Below, piece after piece: positions 21,290 to 32,822 of a stretch of DNA of 64,000 bases. Each line of letters starts with the position of its first letter. Position 1 is the stretch's first letter. The stretch is from Stictocephala bisonia (Eukaryota > Arthropoda > Insecta > Hemiptera > Membracidae). The DNA lies in contig JAQJVL010000246.1 of assembly GCA_035578905.1 (NCBI GenBank), forward strand, positions 62,001 through 126,000, in the 5' to 3' direction. The notes below the pieces were generated by a model. It was not told the DNA's origin and made no database searches. It worked only from the letters and a program-made list of their open reading frames with translations. Position numbers and translations under genes: made by a program.

Positions 21290-22088
21290 GTAAACTTTTT
21301 ATGCTATTAATTATAGAATTTGTTATTTTTTAGAGAAATATAGAGATTAAAATATTACATCTGTAGCCTTTCCCCTACAACATTATAACGAATCCGGTTA
21401 CTTTCGTAGCATTTTCGTTTCCGGGCAACTCAGCTAATAATAAAAGTAATTTAATAATCACATCTATGTAATATAAAATAATTATTAGATTTGAACGAAT
21501 ATAAAAAGGTTAATTAAAAGTAATTATATTATCAAATGAACTGTTTCTTTACAACATATATTCCACTAATAGATTAAACCATTTTTATGAGTCTGTTAAT
21601 TTATACATAATGCAGCAGTGTGTTAGGTTTCGTAATGAAATTTCACGTAATGTCAGTTTGATAATGTTCTAACATTATTATTCATGGCTCTCGGCAGATG
21701 TCATATTTACCAAACACAGAAATCAAATAAAGTTGGCTGGTTTACGTAGTATTTCACTGAAATAAAATATCTATAGTAACTTTTAATTAGTTAAAAGAAA
21801 AATGAACCTGAAAAAGAAAATGAATTTTACAATGTTTTCAAAGTTTTCTCCTTGATTTCAACGTTTAATTTATAACAGTTCTAAATAAACTGCAAATTAA
21901 ACATCATGTTTTTACGTCAGGGTATTGAAGGAGTATTTGCATTTCATCCTGGACACAGCTGATGGAAAAACATGACTAGAAAATAAAAACGGTTTTCCTC
22001 GTTAACTCAATACAAAAAAAAAGAAACTAATTGATAAAAAACGAATAACGAAAAGAAATATGAAAAAGAGATGTAGCAGTCATCTAGG
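21290..22088. other. AT-rich stretch with one family E core
   Basis: A family E core, CAGCTGATGGAAAAACATGA followed by CTAGAAAATAAAA, occurs at 21957-21990. No gene is visible. Confidence 0.4.
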
Positions 22089-22617
22089 ATTTTACATTCT
22101 TCCACATACGTTAACATAGACAAAGTATTGTGAACGTCCAAAAAAAGTTTTTACAAGTTTGTCTGAAAATCCATTTTAGAGCCACTCTGAACCCAAAAAG
22201 TGTTTTTTTTCGAGAAAATAAATGTTGATGTCTGTCCGTATGTGCAGTTCACTGGAGACCAAATGGATGGATCAATTTTTATGAAATTTGGTATGAAAGT
22301 GTAGTTAGCCAATATCTCTAGACAATTTTTTTTACTTTTTTAAAATTTTGGTTTTTTTATATTTTTATGGGCAAAATACATACGAAAATGGAATTTTCCC
22401 TAAAATGGCTAAAACGATTTTGATAAAATTTTCAGGAAAGATGTGAATTACAATTCAAAATATTTTAGTATAAACCACATGTCTCTAAATTGAGTAGTTT
22501 TTTATGTATTAAAAAACGTATTTGGGAATCAAACTGGTAATTTTCTAAGTTTTGATTTTTTTAGTGTTTAAAATGGGAGAAATGTTGTGCCAATTCTTTG
22601 GAACCATTTATTTACAA
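22089..22617 (-). repeat. Dispersed repeat C, copy 2 (minus strand)
   Basis: Reverse complement of the family C consensus. Its 3' terminal hairpin region is at 22089-22130 and its 5' end (GGTTCCAAAGAATTGGCACA inverted) at 22590-22611. Confidence 0.85.
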
Positions 22618-22689
22618 TAGTTGTTGGAAAAATAAGGGTTGACTGTTTACTTGATTTTATCTTAAATGAAGTAACTTACAGTTGTTTTT

Positions 22690-22955
22690 ATAAATAAACA
22701 ATCATCTGGTCACAGTATAAAACCTACAGGATTTGATTTGGATATAAAATGCAGATATCAACTGGCCACAGTACTACTTCTTCAGAAATGCTTGAAATGC
22801 CTTATTTCCGGTTACAATTAGGAACGAAATATGTAAAAACACTCTTGTATGTAAATTCAATGATTCCATTTACTATTTTCTGAGTGTTGTGTACACAAAT
22901 ATTTGAAATTTTTATTTTGTTTAAATAGATAATACTAACTAATCATAAATTATAT
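22690..22955 (+). repeat. Dispersed repeat D, copy 2
   Basis: Shares with 45660-45935 the ordered blocks GAAATGCTTGAAATGCC, ACAATTAGG.ACGAAATATG, AAAACACTCTTG and GTGTTGTGTACACAAA. Non-coding. Confidence 0.5.
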
Positions 22956-23379
22956 ACTCTTCAACAAATAATTTTCCTAAAAAACATCTACCATCGATTG
23001 AAATTCTACTTCACTCTACAATTTATATGACGTAATTGAACTGCTCAACTAAAAGGAAAGTTGTAAATTTTGTGCCACAGGCAGCGCTGAGTCCTTGAGT
23101 GTGTTATTGACAGGGCAGCTAACCTATTGCGACTAGGAACTATTCATATTCCATAGAATGACTAAGTGGTCGCATTGTAACAACATCATTGCTGATATAA
23201 CTTAGTAAAAAACTATATTTATAATAATCATAATAAGTCATAAATTATATCCTTACATATAATATACGTGACGCCATTTTTGTCAACCAATTTAAAGAGT
23301 TGAGATGTCGAAAAATTTACCTCTGGTCGTAGTTGTGCAATAAGGTTCAATGTTTTCACCCAGAGGGTATGGAAAGTCC

Positions 23380-24141
23380 TTAACACTTTCAGCCCCAAGC
23401 AAAAAGTAGGCCTATTCCCTTCCAGCCCACGCTATTATTGTATATTTTGAGCTCAGCCCCATGTGCATCTATTTGACTCTCACTTGTTTTTCGTTCTCAG
23501 CCCCATGTGTATCATACTGCCTCACACACAATAGATGTATTTAAGAAGCTGTGAGCCATCTAGCTTCACGGTTCCATTGAAATTGAATATCATACTGTGT
23601 TCTGTGGGTCTTTGAGCCCACCTGCCAGTAGTGGGAGATAAATTGAGTGGCAACACTGTATAATTTACAAAAACACCTGTTTTGCCTTAGTTTCATTTGC
23701 GCTTCTTAGTTCACTTGTGCTAAAATGGATGAAAATATGTGTTCTGTAGTAAATGGTATGTTTTTATATTATTTTCTTGTGTAAAATCATGCAAATATTG
23801 CAACTTTTTAAAAAAATGTGCATTATATTGACTCATAATGGGCCATAGCAAGAAAAAAAGAAAAGAAAATTCACTCCCTGGCCCGTGTGTATCATATTGC
23901 CTCACAGGGTTAAAAAAAGGTTAAAATACACTTATGAATAAGATTATTGTATTCACTTACTTGTAGGCTTCTTTACGAAACAGTTTTGGTAACAAGTAAA
24001 AATGACAAAACAAATTTTTGTTTGACTTTTATTTTTGGATTTTTAGTGTGTATCAAAATTATGCACATGAGGCTGAGGTCCTAAAATGCTGTGAGACAAA
24101 TTTTAGGACCTCAAAAATACATATGGGGCTGAAAGTGTTAA
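23380..24141. mobile_element. piggyBac-like non-autonomous element with TTAA ends
   Basis: TTAACACTTTCAGCCCCA (23380-23397) is mirrored by TGGGGCTGAAAGTGTTAA (24124-24141, allowing for an AT between). This gives TTAA duplications and terminal inverted repeats of about 14 bp, both features of the piggyBac superfamily. The 754-bp interior encodes no transposase. It repeats a subterminal motif: CAGCCCCATGTGCATC (23455), CAGCCCCATGTGTATCAT (23500) and GGCCCGTGTGTATCAT (23880), each followed by a TGCCTCACA-like phrase. Confidence 0.75.
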
Positions 24142-24154
24142 AGTACGTTTCCGG

Positions 24155-24950
24155 CCATTGGAATAATGTGGAGAGAGATTAAAATGAATCGAAAAGTAAC
24201 AGCTGTTCAGATGTAAATAATGATTTCCAAAACGTTTCAACAGCTGTTGAAATGTAAACAATGATATTTGTCATATTAAGTAGGTTAGATCTTTTACAAT
24301 ATAAAACCAGGGAAGGCTGTAAGCGTGTTTTTATTCCATTCGATTGTAGGTCTCCACTCTAATGGTAATCTAACGCAGTTATTTCATGAATTTAATTTAT
24401 CTTCAGCTGTTAAACAAACACAAATTAAATTACACGTTTGAAATAGGCTAAACAATATAGTTTCGTATTTATAATAATAAATAGGTAGCAACGCAAGTAC
24501 TACCTATTTACATTTAAATACATTTAATGTTAAGGTACTTTAAATACATTTAATGTTGTGATTTTACGAAATACAGTTAATTATTTGTACTATTATTTAA
24601 GTACATTAGTATTATTATTATTTGTACTATTAGTAAGTACTATTATTTGTAGTCAAATATCTCTGTTTTAAAAGTCATCTATAGAAAACAACAGCATAAG
24701 CACAATTGCATAAGCAAAACAAAATAAACTACAGCTCTATTATAACTCTTATTATTGTTTAGATGTTATATTGAAATATTAAATAAAAACAACAACACAA
24801 CGATACTTTATTTGTCAATAAATACGTTAGTTAATCAATAAAAATATATTATACCAATTAAAGTAAACAGTTATCTTCCTAAATGTGTGAATATTCAATA
24901 AAGGATTTTTCGTATTTACGCTGCACCATATGCCCTTAAGTCAAAGGTAA
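24155..24950. other. AT-rich low-complexity stretch
   Basis: It contains short tandem duplications (ATTTAAATACATTTAATGTT at about 24511-24555 and TACTATTATTT units at 24588-24655). No gene seen. Confidence 0.4.
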
Positions 24951-24954
24951 ACGC

Positions 24955-25180
24955 TGTTGAAGTTATACCTGGAACATTGGGGCGTGGACAAACACTACAG
25001 CTCTAGGTAAACAGGCCGGCCAAACAACAATACAAGTTGCAGTACAATCACGTTAGCATAGCGCCCACATCCCCCTCACCCCTTCACGTGTTTTGGCAAC
25101 TGGGGATTTAAAACGTTTACATTTCGTTCCGTATGAAGCTGATGGGAAACATGACTGGAATATAAAGTCGAGGCTTCTCC
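24955..25180 (+). repeat. Dispersed repeat E, copy 2
   Basis: It contains TAAACAGGCCGGCCAAACAA, CCCCTCACCCCTTCACGTG, CAACTGGGGATTTAAAACG and the core AAGCTGATGGGAAACATGAC (25136-25155). The same order occurs at 32040-32220. Confidence 0.6.
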
Positions 25181-25221
25181 ATTCGACTCGATTATGGATC
25201 AATCACAGGATCAGGAACAGG

Positions 25222-25590
25222 TATTAAACCTAACATAACCTAACTAGAACTAACATAACATAACCAAACCTAACATAACCTAACCAACCTAACAAAACCT
25301 AATATTATCTAACCAAACCTAACATAATCTAACCAAACCTAACATAACCTAACCAAACCTAACATAACCTAAACAAACATAACATAACCAAACCTAACAT
25401 AACCTAAACAAACATAACATAACCAAACATAACATAACCTAAACAAACATAAGATAACATAACCAAACCTAACATAACCTAACCAAACCTAACATAACCT
25501 AAACAAACATAACAAAACCTAACCAAACCTAACATAACATAACCAACCTAACAAAACCTAATGTAATCCAACCATACCTAACATAAATTT
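25222..25590. repeat. Degenerate telomere-like AACCTAACATAACC tract
   Basis: About 370 bp composed of AACCTAAC, ATAACCTAACC and AAACCTAACAT words. They are imperfect derivatives of CCTAA, the complement of the TTAGG insect telomere repeat. An approximate 20-bp period (CCTAACATAACCTAACCAAA) runs through the middle. It ends in a T tract near 25608. Confidence 0.8.
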
Positions 25591-25624
25591 TTGGTTAACT
25601 ATTCATTTTTTTTTTTTTTTTTAA

Positions 25625-27000
25625 GATATTTCACCAGTAATATCTAGACAGCTACCAGTTAGAAATAGCTAGATCGTTAAACTAGAAAAAATTAAATTAT
25701 AAATTATAAATCGATTTAATACGATTCTCTTTAGAGAATTAATTCCTATCAAGAAATAGTTTCTAAAATAATTAGAGAACTTTTACACACAAAAGGAAAA
25801 AACATAACTCTACAGAGACTCATCAGTATTTGTACACAGGCACGATAAAAAACGATATGTTAGTAGAGCAACCACTAGAATTTAATAACTAAATAATAGA
25901 CCTTAATAACATGTCTTAATAGACTTTATAGCAAAACAATTTGTTAATAGCAAAAGCCTAGAAATACAAACAAGCGTACAAAAGCATTATATGTGATCAT
26001 TCTAGTACAATTTATCTTCAACAATTTTTTCATCTTAAATTACATTTTAATCATACCTGCTTCCATTACATTAAATATTGAAAACTGTAATATTTATAAT
26101 TTGTTATAGTGCTTACATTAAAATATATTTCATGATATTAAGTTCAAATGTGTAGTAAAGTTTGTAGAAGGTTTAATTGTGTATTCAAAGAGTTATGAAG
26201 AACATCTAAATCAAAGAGTGACATTAATCATACTGCACTTAGAGTAGCGTACACATACAGTGGTATTGACCCACCCATACAGTGATAATGAATATACTTT
26301 TATGATGAATACACATAGAAATATACTTTTTATTTATATAATTTAAAAATTGTAATGAAACGTCTATTAAAGTATAAAAGTTAGAAATTGAGAAGGAATA
26401 TCATGAAAAGTTGTTTCTCATCTTCTAGTTACAAGCTGTAATTTACGTACTAAACAGAAAACATGTACGTATATGCTCCCCCCCTCCAAGCATCGTACAT
26501 GTCAACGAACATAAAATTTCAAAGAAACAACAAAGTACAATTATTATCTCATTACCCTCGTTCTAAATAAATGGTTGCAATGCGTGTGACATATAAAAAT
26601 AATTACAACGATTATATGAGTTCTTTTTTTTATATGGCTTTGCTGTTTTTGTATGGTTTTTACTAATCAATTCTATTTTTAGCCAGATCCCACCATTTCT
26701 CGTATCTGTTTGAAATTTGATGTTAAAATTTGAGGCATTGATTTGTTATTTGGTTTTCTGATGTTTTTTATTTCAATCAACACTTCGTCAAACTAAATTT
26801 AATGGCTGATTTTACAACAATATAGATACTCGTTTATTTTATATAATTTTAAAACGTGATATTATTTTTTTTTTTTATTTTACGATTTCAAAAACGTTAA
26901 AAAAACATGTTTTAATACAAGTTAACATTAAATTTTGTGTGTTTCGTTTACAATGCTTAAACTTTCTTTGGGAAAAGGGTTTATTATTATTCATTTCTAA
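25625..27000. other. AT-rich stretch without gene
   Basis: No gene. A short word related to the minisatellites at 31735 and 54250 (CAGTGGTATTGACCCACCCA, 26260-26279) is present. A C run lies at about 26478. Confidence 0.4.
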
Positions 27001-27380
27001 GACACCAATCGTTAGAGATATGGGTGAATATGAGGGGCAAATGAGTATGATGAGTAAAGAAGAACGAGTGTAGTCATTATTACTCTCTGAGTTCACCTTA
27101 GCTGAGACTATTCATTAATCGACCAATTAGCCAGGGCAACTATGGGACCTACAGCTTTATGTCGAATCCGAACCACGTATTTTTGCTCTGATTTTCAACT
27201 GACAAGTCTGATACTCAGTTCTCTTCTCTACACAACATCTGAACCTTCACTAACATCCAACATGGACACTCTAGACTAGTGAATACTAGTAGTGTTCACG
27301 TCGATGGCAACGTTGATGCCATGTCGGTATTAAGAGGACTGAGCATAGAAGCTATCGACTACAATCTCCAAAACTATATG
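27001..27380 (-). repeat. Dispersed repeat A, long copy (minus strand)
   Basis: Full-length match to the copy at 63672: GACACCAATCGTTAGAGATA, TGGGTGAATATGAGGGG, GCCAGGGCAACTATGGGACC, GAATCCGAACCACGTA, CCAACATGGACACTC and GCCATGTCGGTATTAAGAGG. The 74-codon frame at 27279-27503 arises in this repeat. Confidence 0.75.
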
Positions 27381-27653
27381 TCCTCAAGTAGCTGGGTTAC
27401 AGCACTGCGCCACTACTACTGCCGACTGTGGTTAATTTTTTTAGTGCAGTTTATGGTAACAGCCAATTACATAATGACTGTAACAGATAGTATCCATAAA
27501 TAAACAAAAAATAAAGATATATAATTACTTACGTACGAACCTAGCGTAACTCACCACTTGAGTGTGCCATAGACAATTTAAACAAATGTTTAAAATAAAT
27601 TGACTCAAACCCCTCAAGTCGACTTCCTACAGTCTTACCGCACTAACATACTT

Positions 27654-28246
27654 AGGAATGGTAAATATTTTCAACATATCGATATATCGCAAACCAAATA
27701 TCGATCTAACGATATAATCGAAAGAAAAATATCGATATATCGGGTAACTAAAAATACACAACAGAATGTAAAAATTAATTTATTTTTCTACACAAAACAA
27801 GTTGTGGTCTGTGAGGTTGAATAAAAAATTTTAAAAAATTATTACTTTAATAATAATTGTTATGTTAATTATAAAATAATAATTTAATATATTTGTTATT
27901 TTTGTTTTTCACACTTAAAATGCCATTAGGTTTCTTATAAACACTAAACTTCCAGTCAGTTTTCTACAATACATTTTACTGCATTAACCCCACGAAAAAA
28001 CTAAATAAAGTTACTTTATTATTTTATTGCATTTTTTTGCATAGTAGGCAGTTTAAATTTTTGATTCAAATCGTCATGATTTTGAGGAGAAAGAATAACG
28101 TCAATATTTAGTGATATGATAAATCGGACCAAAATATCGATATGGCCGATATTATCGAAAAAAATTTCGATTCTAGTATATCGATATATAGAAACATATT
28201 TATCGATATTACCGATTATTTATCGACATATCGTTGCCATCCCTAA
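27654..28246. mobile_element. ClaI-motif-rich TIR element, copy 1
   Basis: The ends are imperfect inverted repeats (left AGGAATGGTAAATATTTTCA, right CATATCGTTGCCATCCCT). Both subterminal regions are packed with ATCGATATATCG words. The interior has no coding frame. Two more copies lie at 36600 and 58750. The AGGGATG-type end is reminiscent of some hAT-type arthropod elements, but no clear 8-bp duplication was found. Confidence 0.6.
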
Positions 28247-28249
28247 ACA

Positions 28250-29030
28250 TTATCTAACCCAATACAACAGTGGAAGTGCCGTGCGTTTTTGGGCGTAGGC
28301 AAATTGAGGAGTGTACCTAAATTGCATCCACCAGTTGCAGGCGTTCTTCGTTATATTCCAGAATATTGAAGCATCAGATTATGGCATATAAACTAACCTA
28401 TCTTTCGTCTCTATAGAGATATTTATTTACGAGTTGGTGGTTGTTTTCCAATCTGCCAAGCCACCGTTAGGCACTTGACATCCCCAGTTAGCCCTGTAGT
28501 AGATTTACAATTTTACCGTCAGTGGGCTAAAACATGTTGTTTTTACTTCAACATCATGGTTGTAGCTTATTTTTATGAGTTATAGTGAAAACTTTATGAT
28601 AATCAAAGGTCCAATTTAGTGAAAAATACGTTGATATAATGAGTTTTTTTAATTTTATTTCAAAACTCATACAAGTACAAAATTAAAAAAATAACGCACT
28701 AATTTTCCTCAAAATCACACATCAAAAGAATTATTTAAACAAGCTGATTTAACTATGCCAGAATTCAACGAAAAATTAGATAAATTTACAATTTAAATAG
28801 TAAATTAATTAATGATGATCTGATCCCTCTTGGTATGTATATCAAACATTTTGAACATTTATTTTTAAAAGTTTACTTGATTATTCTAGAGGTTACTAAC
28901 AGAAAACCAAAATTAATTTCGTTTTAGTAGCATAAAAACACATTATTATAATGTAAATATTTTAATTTAAGAACTTGTTTGGTTTAAAAATATATCGACA
29001 GTAGTATGTTTGGGAACATATTGTTGTGGA
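28250..29030. other. AT-rich stretch without gene
   Basis: No recognisable gene or repeat. Confidence 0.4.
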
Positions 29031-29034
29031 GATG

Positions 29035-29400
29035 GTAGTAGATAATACGTCCTCCTAACTAAACACAGCGTTCCCCTCAATGGTTACCATCAACTTGGAC
29101 ACTACTAGAGAAATCTCAGGTGTTTCTGTTGAACGGTAATCAGTGTCCGGTTGTTGGGTAGGGAAGAGTATCAGGCTTGTCAGTTAGCTGAAAACCAGAC
29201 CAATACTACGTGGTTCGGAATCCACGTAAAAGGCTGTAGGTCCCTTAGTTACCTGGCCATTGAGGAATAAATGGATCTTTCTAAGGAACAGTCGACCTTA
29301 GTTAGTAACGATGACTACATTCGTTCATCTACACTCATAACACTCATGAGTGTATGCCCATATCTCTACAATCGGTGTTTTCATAATGAATAGTTTTTAA
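29035..29400 (+). repeat. Dispersed repeat A, long copy
   Basis: Clearest plus-oriented copy. It has AATGGTTACCATCAACTTGG, GTATCAGGCTTGTCAGTTAG, TACGTGGTTCGGAATCCACG, GGTCCCTTAGTTACCTGGCC and the tail GTTCATCTACACTCATAACA followed by CATATCTCTACAATCGGTG. Confidence 0.75.
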
Positions 29401-30365
29401 AACATTCAAATAACTGTTTGGCTTTTGCGTATTGTATTGGCATTGGAGGTTAGTGAAGTATTTATTCTGCATCACAAATAAAGCTGATGGAAAACATGAC
29501 TAGAATGTAAAACCTTTCTCCCCGTTCACACGATTTAAATTACAAAAATCTCTGCACAACATTGTTAAAACAGTCGGACTAAAACGGATTTGAAGGGTTA
29601 ACTTGAATCTAGTTTTCAGTTATAAATTATGTTCTTTTTCATTTATTTTATTATTGTCCTATTATATATTATTGTCTTATTTAAAACAATTATTTTTATA
29701 TTTGTAATTCGTTAGTTGTCCTGTAAGAACAATAAAAATTATTTTAAGCATAGATAATGTTGTTTTAGTTACAAAAAGAACATTTTAGTATTTATACCTA
29801 GTTGCATAAACAAAGCATGTTAGAATGCAATATTTGGTTATAATCATAAAATGATTTATTAAAAAGTGATTTGAATATTTAACACTTCTTAAATATATAA
29901 CACTCTAAAGCGTCATACAACACAAATTTAGTACTGTGTAAGTACAAAATATTTGTAATATTTTGTACTTATATTGTAATAATTTTGTGTTGTGTGACTT
30001 TCCATTATTTTGTATTTCTACCAACAAATAATATGCTACTTTAAAAATTATATATTCAAATACATACAATTTTGTCTCAATCAGTTTGAATTTATAACAT
30101 AAATAAAAAATTTTAATTTCATAAATATCATTAACTATTCATAATATCACCTTTTTTGTTTCGTCAAAATCCAAAAAAAAATGTTTAAATTAGGGTTATT
30201 TTACTTTTTAAAGTGTTGATTTGTGATTAATTAAAAAATTAATTTTTTGTATATTATTTAAAAGTATACGACACATAACAATTTCATCAAGTATAATTTA
30301 GTATATTAGTTTATGACTTTCAGGAAAATACAAATGAACAATCAAAATTTTAAAAAGTTTATTCA
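29401..30365. other. AT-rich stretch with one family E core
   Basis: AAAGCTGATGGAAAACATGA (29480-29499) followed by CTAGAATGTAAAA is a family E core. Around 29915-30000, a GTGTAAGTACAAAATATTTG and its approximate inverse form a small palindrome. No gene. Confidence 0.4.
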
Positions 30366-30366
30366 C

Positions 30367-30762
30367 TATATGCTGTTCAGCGAGAGTTGAGAGTGATGCT
30401 CCGCCTACTGTCCCTGTCTCAAGCGCGTGGACAATAAGAAAAGGGTGTCCAATGGACTATATTTACAAAACTAATTCATTTGCATTCCCGGTCAGTCAAT
30501 TTGCTCTACGTTCTAGTTTGTATAATGAAATATTTTTAGAATGCTGTTTGTGGTGAAATTATTTTTATAAGAGTTAGTGTAAATATTATTCTGTAAATAG
30601 TATAGTTAAAGTTGATCCTTTAATTTTAAATATGAATATTGCATCTTCAGTGGCTAACAATAAACGTGGACAAGTTGTTAGTTGTCAGAAAAACAGTGTA
30701 TTATTAATGTGTAAAACTTTGTGGAGCAAAGGTTACCGAAATCTATGTAGAATTGTATATGG

Positions 30763-30799
<37 letters not shown>

Positions 30800-31541
30800 T
30801 GAGTCTGCGTATAAAAAAGACCACGTTATGGGTCTATTGTATTCATAGAATAAATAAATGGTTCAAACAATTGGCATAAACATTCCCCCATATTAAACAC
30901 TAAAAAATTAAAAATACCAGTTTGATTCCCAAACATATTTTTTTGCCATAACTCAAAAACTAATCAAGTTAGATAGATGCAGTTTTTACTGAAATATTTT
31001 AAATTGTAATTCACATATTTCCTGAAAAAATAAATAAAATCGTTAGAGCCGTTTTTATAAAACTACGTGTTTGTATGTTTTTGCCCATAAATATAACAAA
31101 TTAAAATTTAAAAAAGCGCAAAAATGGTTTAGAGATATTGATTATTTGACAGTTACATACCAAATTTAATAAAAATGTATCCATCCGTTTGGTATCCAGC
31201 GAATGCACATACACACAGACAGACACTACCTTTTCTTTTCGAAATAACCACTTTTTGGGTTCAGGGGACCTAATATTAATTTTTAGACCAATTTGTAAAA
31301 AAGATTTGTAGGATCACAATATTATTCTATGTGCTAACGCATATGGGAGAAAGTAAAAACTACAGATTGTGGTATTTTCATAAAATAGACGATTTTTCTA
31401 AATGTGCAATGAGAGGTAACCTTACTGCCCAGATAGTTCATCACTACAGCAACATGTGAACACCTGTGAATAGACCTGGCACTTCATTACACAAACAGGG
31501 GGTGGGAGCTTCACTCTCAACTCTCCCTGAATAGTATAGAA
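30367..31541. mobile_element. 1.2-kb foldback element with family C inside
   Basis: The ends are inverted repeats: left GTTCAGCGAGAGTTGAGAGT, then GATGCTCC (30374-30401); right GGAGCTTCACTCTCAACTCT, then CCCTGAAT (31508-31535). The identity covers about 36 bp. Inside lie a (TA)n tract (about 30765-30795) and a complete family C copy. The superfamily is unknown; no obvious duplication flanks it. Confidence 0.55.
30850..31358 (+). repeat. Dispersed repeat C, copy 3
   Basis: AATGGTTCAAACAATTGGCA starts the copy and GCTAACGCATATGGGAGAAA ends it, with all internal family blocks present. It lies inside the foldback element 30367-31541. Confidence 0.85.
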
Positions 31542-31734
31542 ATGTTTATAACCTTTCAGACTCAAACCATTTTCCGGGAAATTGTTAAGTCAGTTTATTG
31601 TTCCGAGTTTTTGCTTTTATGAGAAATAAATCCAATATGGTGACTACCACAGTAGAATCTTAGGTATAATATTAACCCAGTAAATGAATTATGGACTATG
31701 GTATAAGATTTATAAAGCTTTCATTACTATTGTA

Positions 31735-31810
31735 AGTGTATGAGTGGGTGGGAAGGTCATTACCACTATACGTGTATGGGTGGGTGGGAGGGTCATTACC
31801 ACTGTACGTT
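31735..31810. repeat. 44-bp minisatellite, two copies
   Basis: TGAGTGGGTGGGAAGGTCAT and TGGGTGGGTGGGAGGGTCAT, each followed by TACCACT.TACGTG-like sequence, are two adjacent copies. The same word family is seen at 54250 and 26260 on the opposite strand. Confidence 0.7.
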
Positions 31811-32039
31811 GAATTCACTTATTTACTTGAAAACGTTTAGCTTTCACTAGAAAAAAATCGATGTTAATAATTTTCAAACAAATTGGTAGTAATGAAGGTA
31901 ACTTACTAAATACTAACCATACTTATTAGTGATAATATTTTCACGATAGTAAGATATATTAGTTACGTAATAGTGACGATATGTCTTTGCTATTCCACAA
32001 AAACTTAAATCGAGTGTGAAGTGGGAGGGAACTTGCATT

Positions 32040-32222
32040 GAATATTTGATCGAGCACAAACACGCAACAGTCCCAAGTAAACAAACCAGCCCAACAACAA
32101 CACAAGCGGAGTTTTGCATACTCCCTCCCCTCTTACGAGCCAAACTGGGGATTTACAAAGTGTTTACATCTCGTGCAGCATGGCGTTGATAGGAAATATG
32201 ACAGGAGTACACAACGGGTTCC
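32040..32222 (+). repeat. Dispersed repeat E, copy 3
   Basis: AACAGTCCCAAGTAAACAAA, CCAGCCCAACAACAACACAA, CCTCCCCTCTTACG and AAACTGGGGATTTACAAAG match copies at 24955 and, inverted, 38810. The core is diverged here (GTTGATAGGAAATATGACAG). Confidence 0.6.
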
Positions 32223-32682
32223 CCTCTCAAAATAACGTGCAGCCTAAAGGGACATTTGGAGTGTCTTTGTAGTATTAACTGTTAGAATTATTCTTTTATT
32301 GTATATTCTTGATATTTCTGAGATAATCTTTTAATTGGAAGGAGCCACGGTTAATATGGAATATATGGGTTCCATCTGATTTTTATTATTTTTCTAATTA
32401 GTCCGTTTGTTCACAGTAAATACCAGTGTTTATAAAACATTTAAAAAGAAACAAAATTTTAACACAATAAACTATGTACAAACCATGTATTACAATGACC
32501 TTATGTAGTTTTTTTCTCCTGAACATGAATATGACATCAAATTATTTATAGGCTGAATAGTGACTAAGATAGTCAACAAAAAGTGGTTAAGTTAGGTTAG
32601 TATTTGTTGACCATGAATTCTTATTGTAACCTAACCTAGCATAATATTAACTAACCTGTTTTGTTAAATATCACTGTATTTA

Positions 32683-32822
32683 GGGTCTGTTTCAGAAGAG
32701 GACCCCCACGCTTGAAAAATTTACTATAACCTAACCTAACCTAACCTAACCTAACCTAACCTAACCTAACCTAACCTAACCTAACCTAACCAAGCGTGGG
32801 GGTCCTCTTCTGAAACAGACCC
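32683..32822. mobile_element. 140-bp MITE with telomeric (CTAAC)12 core
   Basis: The terminal inverted repeats are 32 bp and identical: left 32683-32714 starts GGGTCTGTTTCAGAAGAGG, right 32791-32822 ends CCTCTTCTGAAACAGACCC. They are flanked by the 8-bp direct repeat TGTATTTA (32675-32682 and 32823-32830). Between the arms are a short AT-rich spacer and twelve uninterrupted CTAAC units (32731-32790), equal to the TTAGG insect telomere repeat. An 8-bp duplication is typical of hAT and some other cut-and-paste superfamilies. No coding capacity; perfect arms suggest recent insertion. Compared with the empty site in the family G copy at 56820, the insertion is clean. Confidence 0.9.
32731..32790. 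repeat. Interstitial telomere repeat (CTAAC)12
   Basis: Twelve perfect pentamers, the C-rich strand of TTAGG. Located between the inverted repeats of the element 32683-32822. Confidence 0.97.

Noticed and set aside
32731..32790. True chromosome end or healed break
   Set aside because: The array lies between perfect inverted repeats with an 8-bp target duplication, so it was brought by an element, and unrelated sequence continues on both sides.
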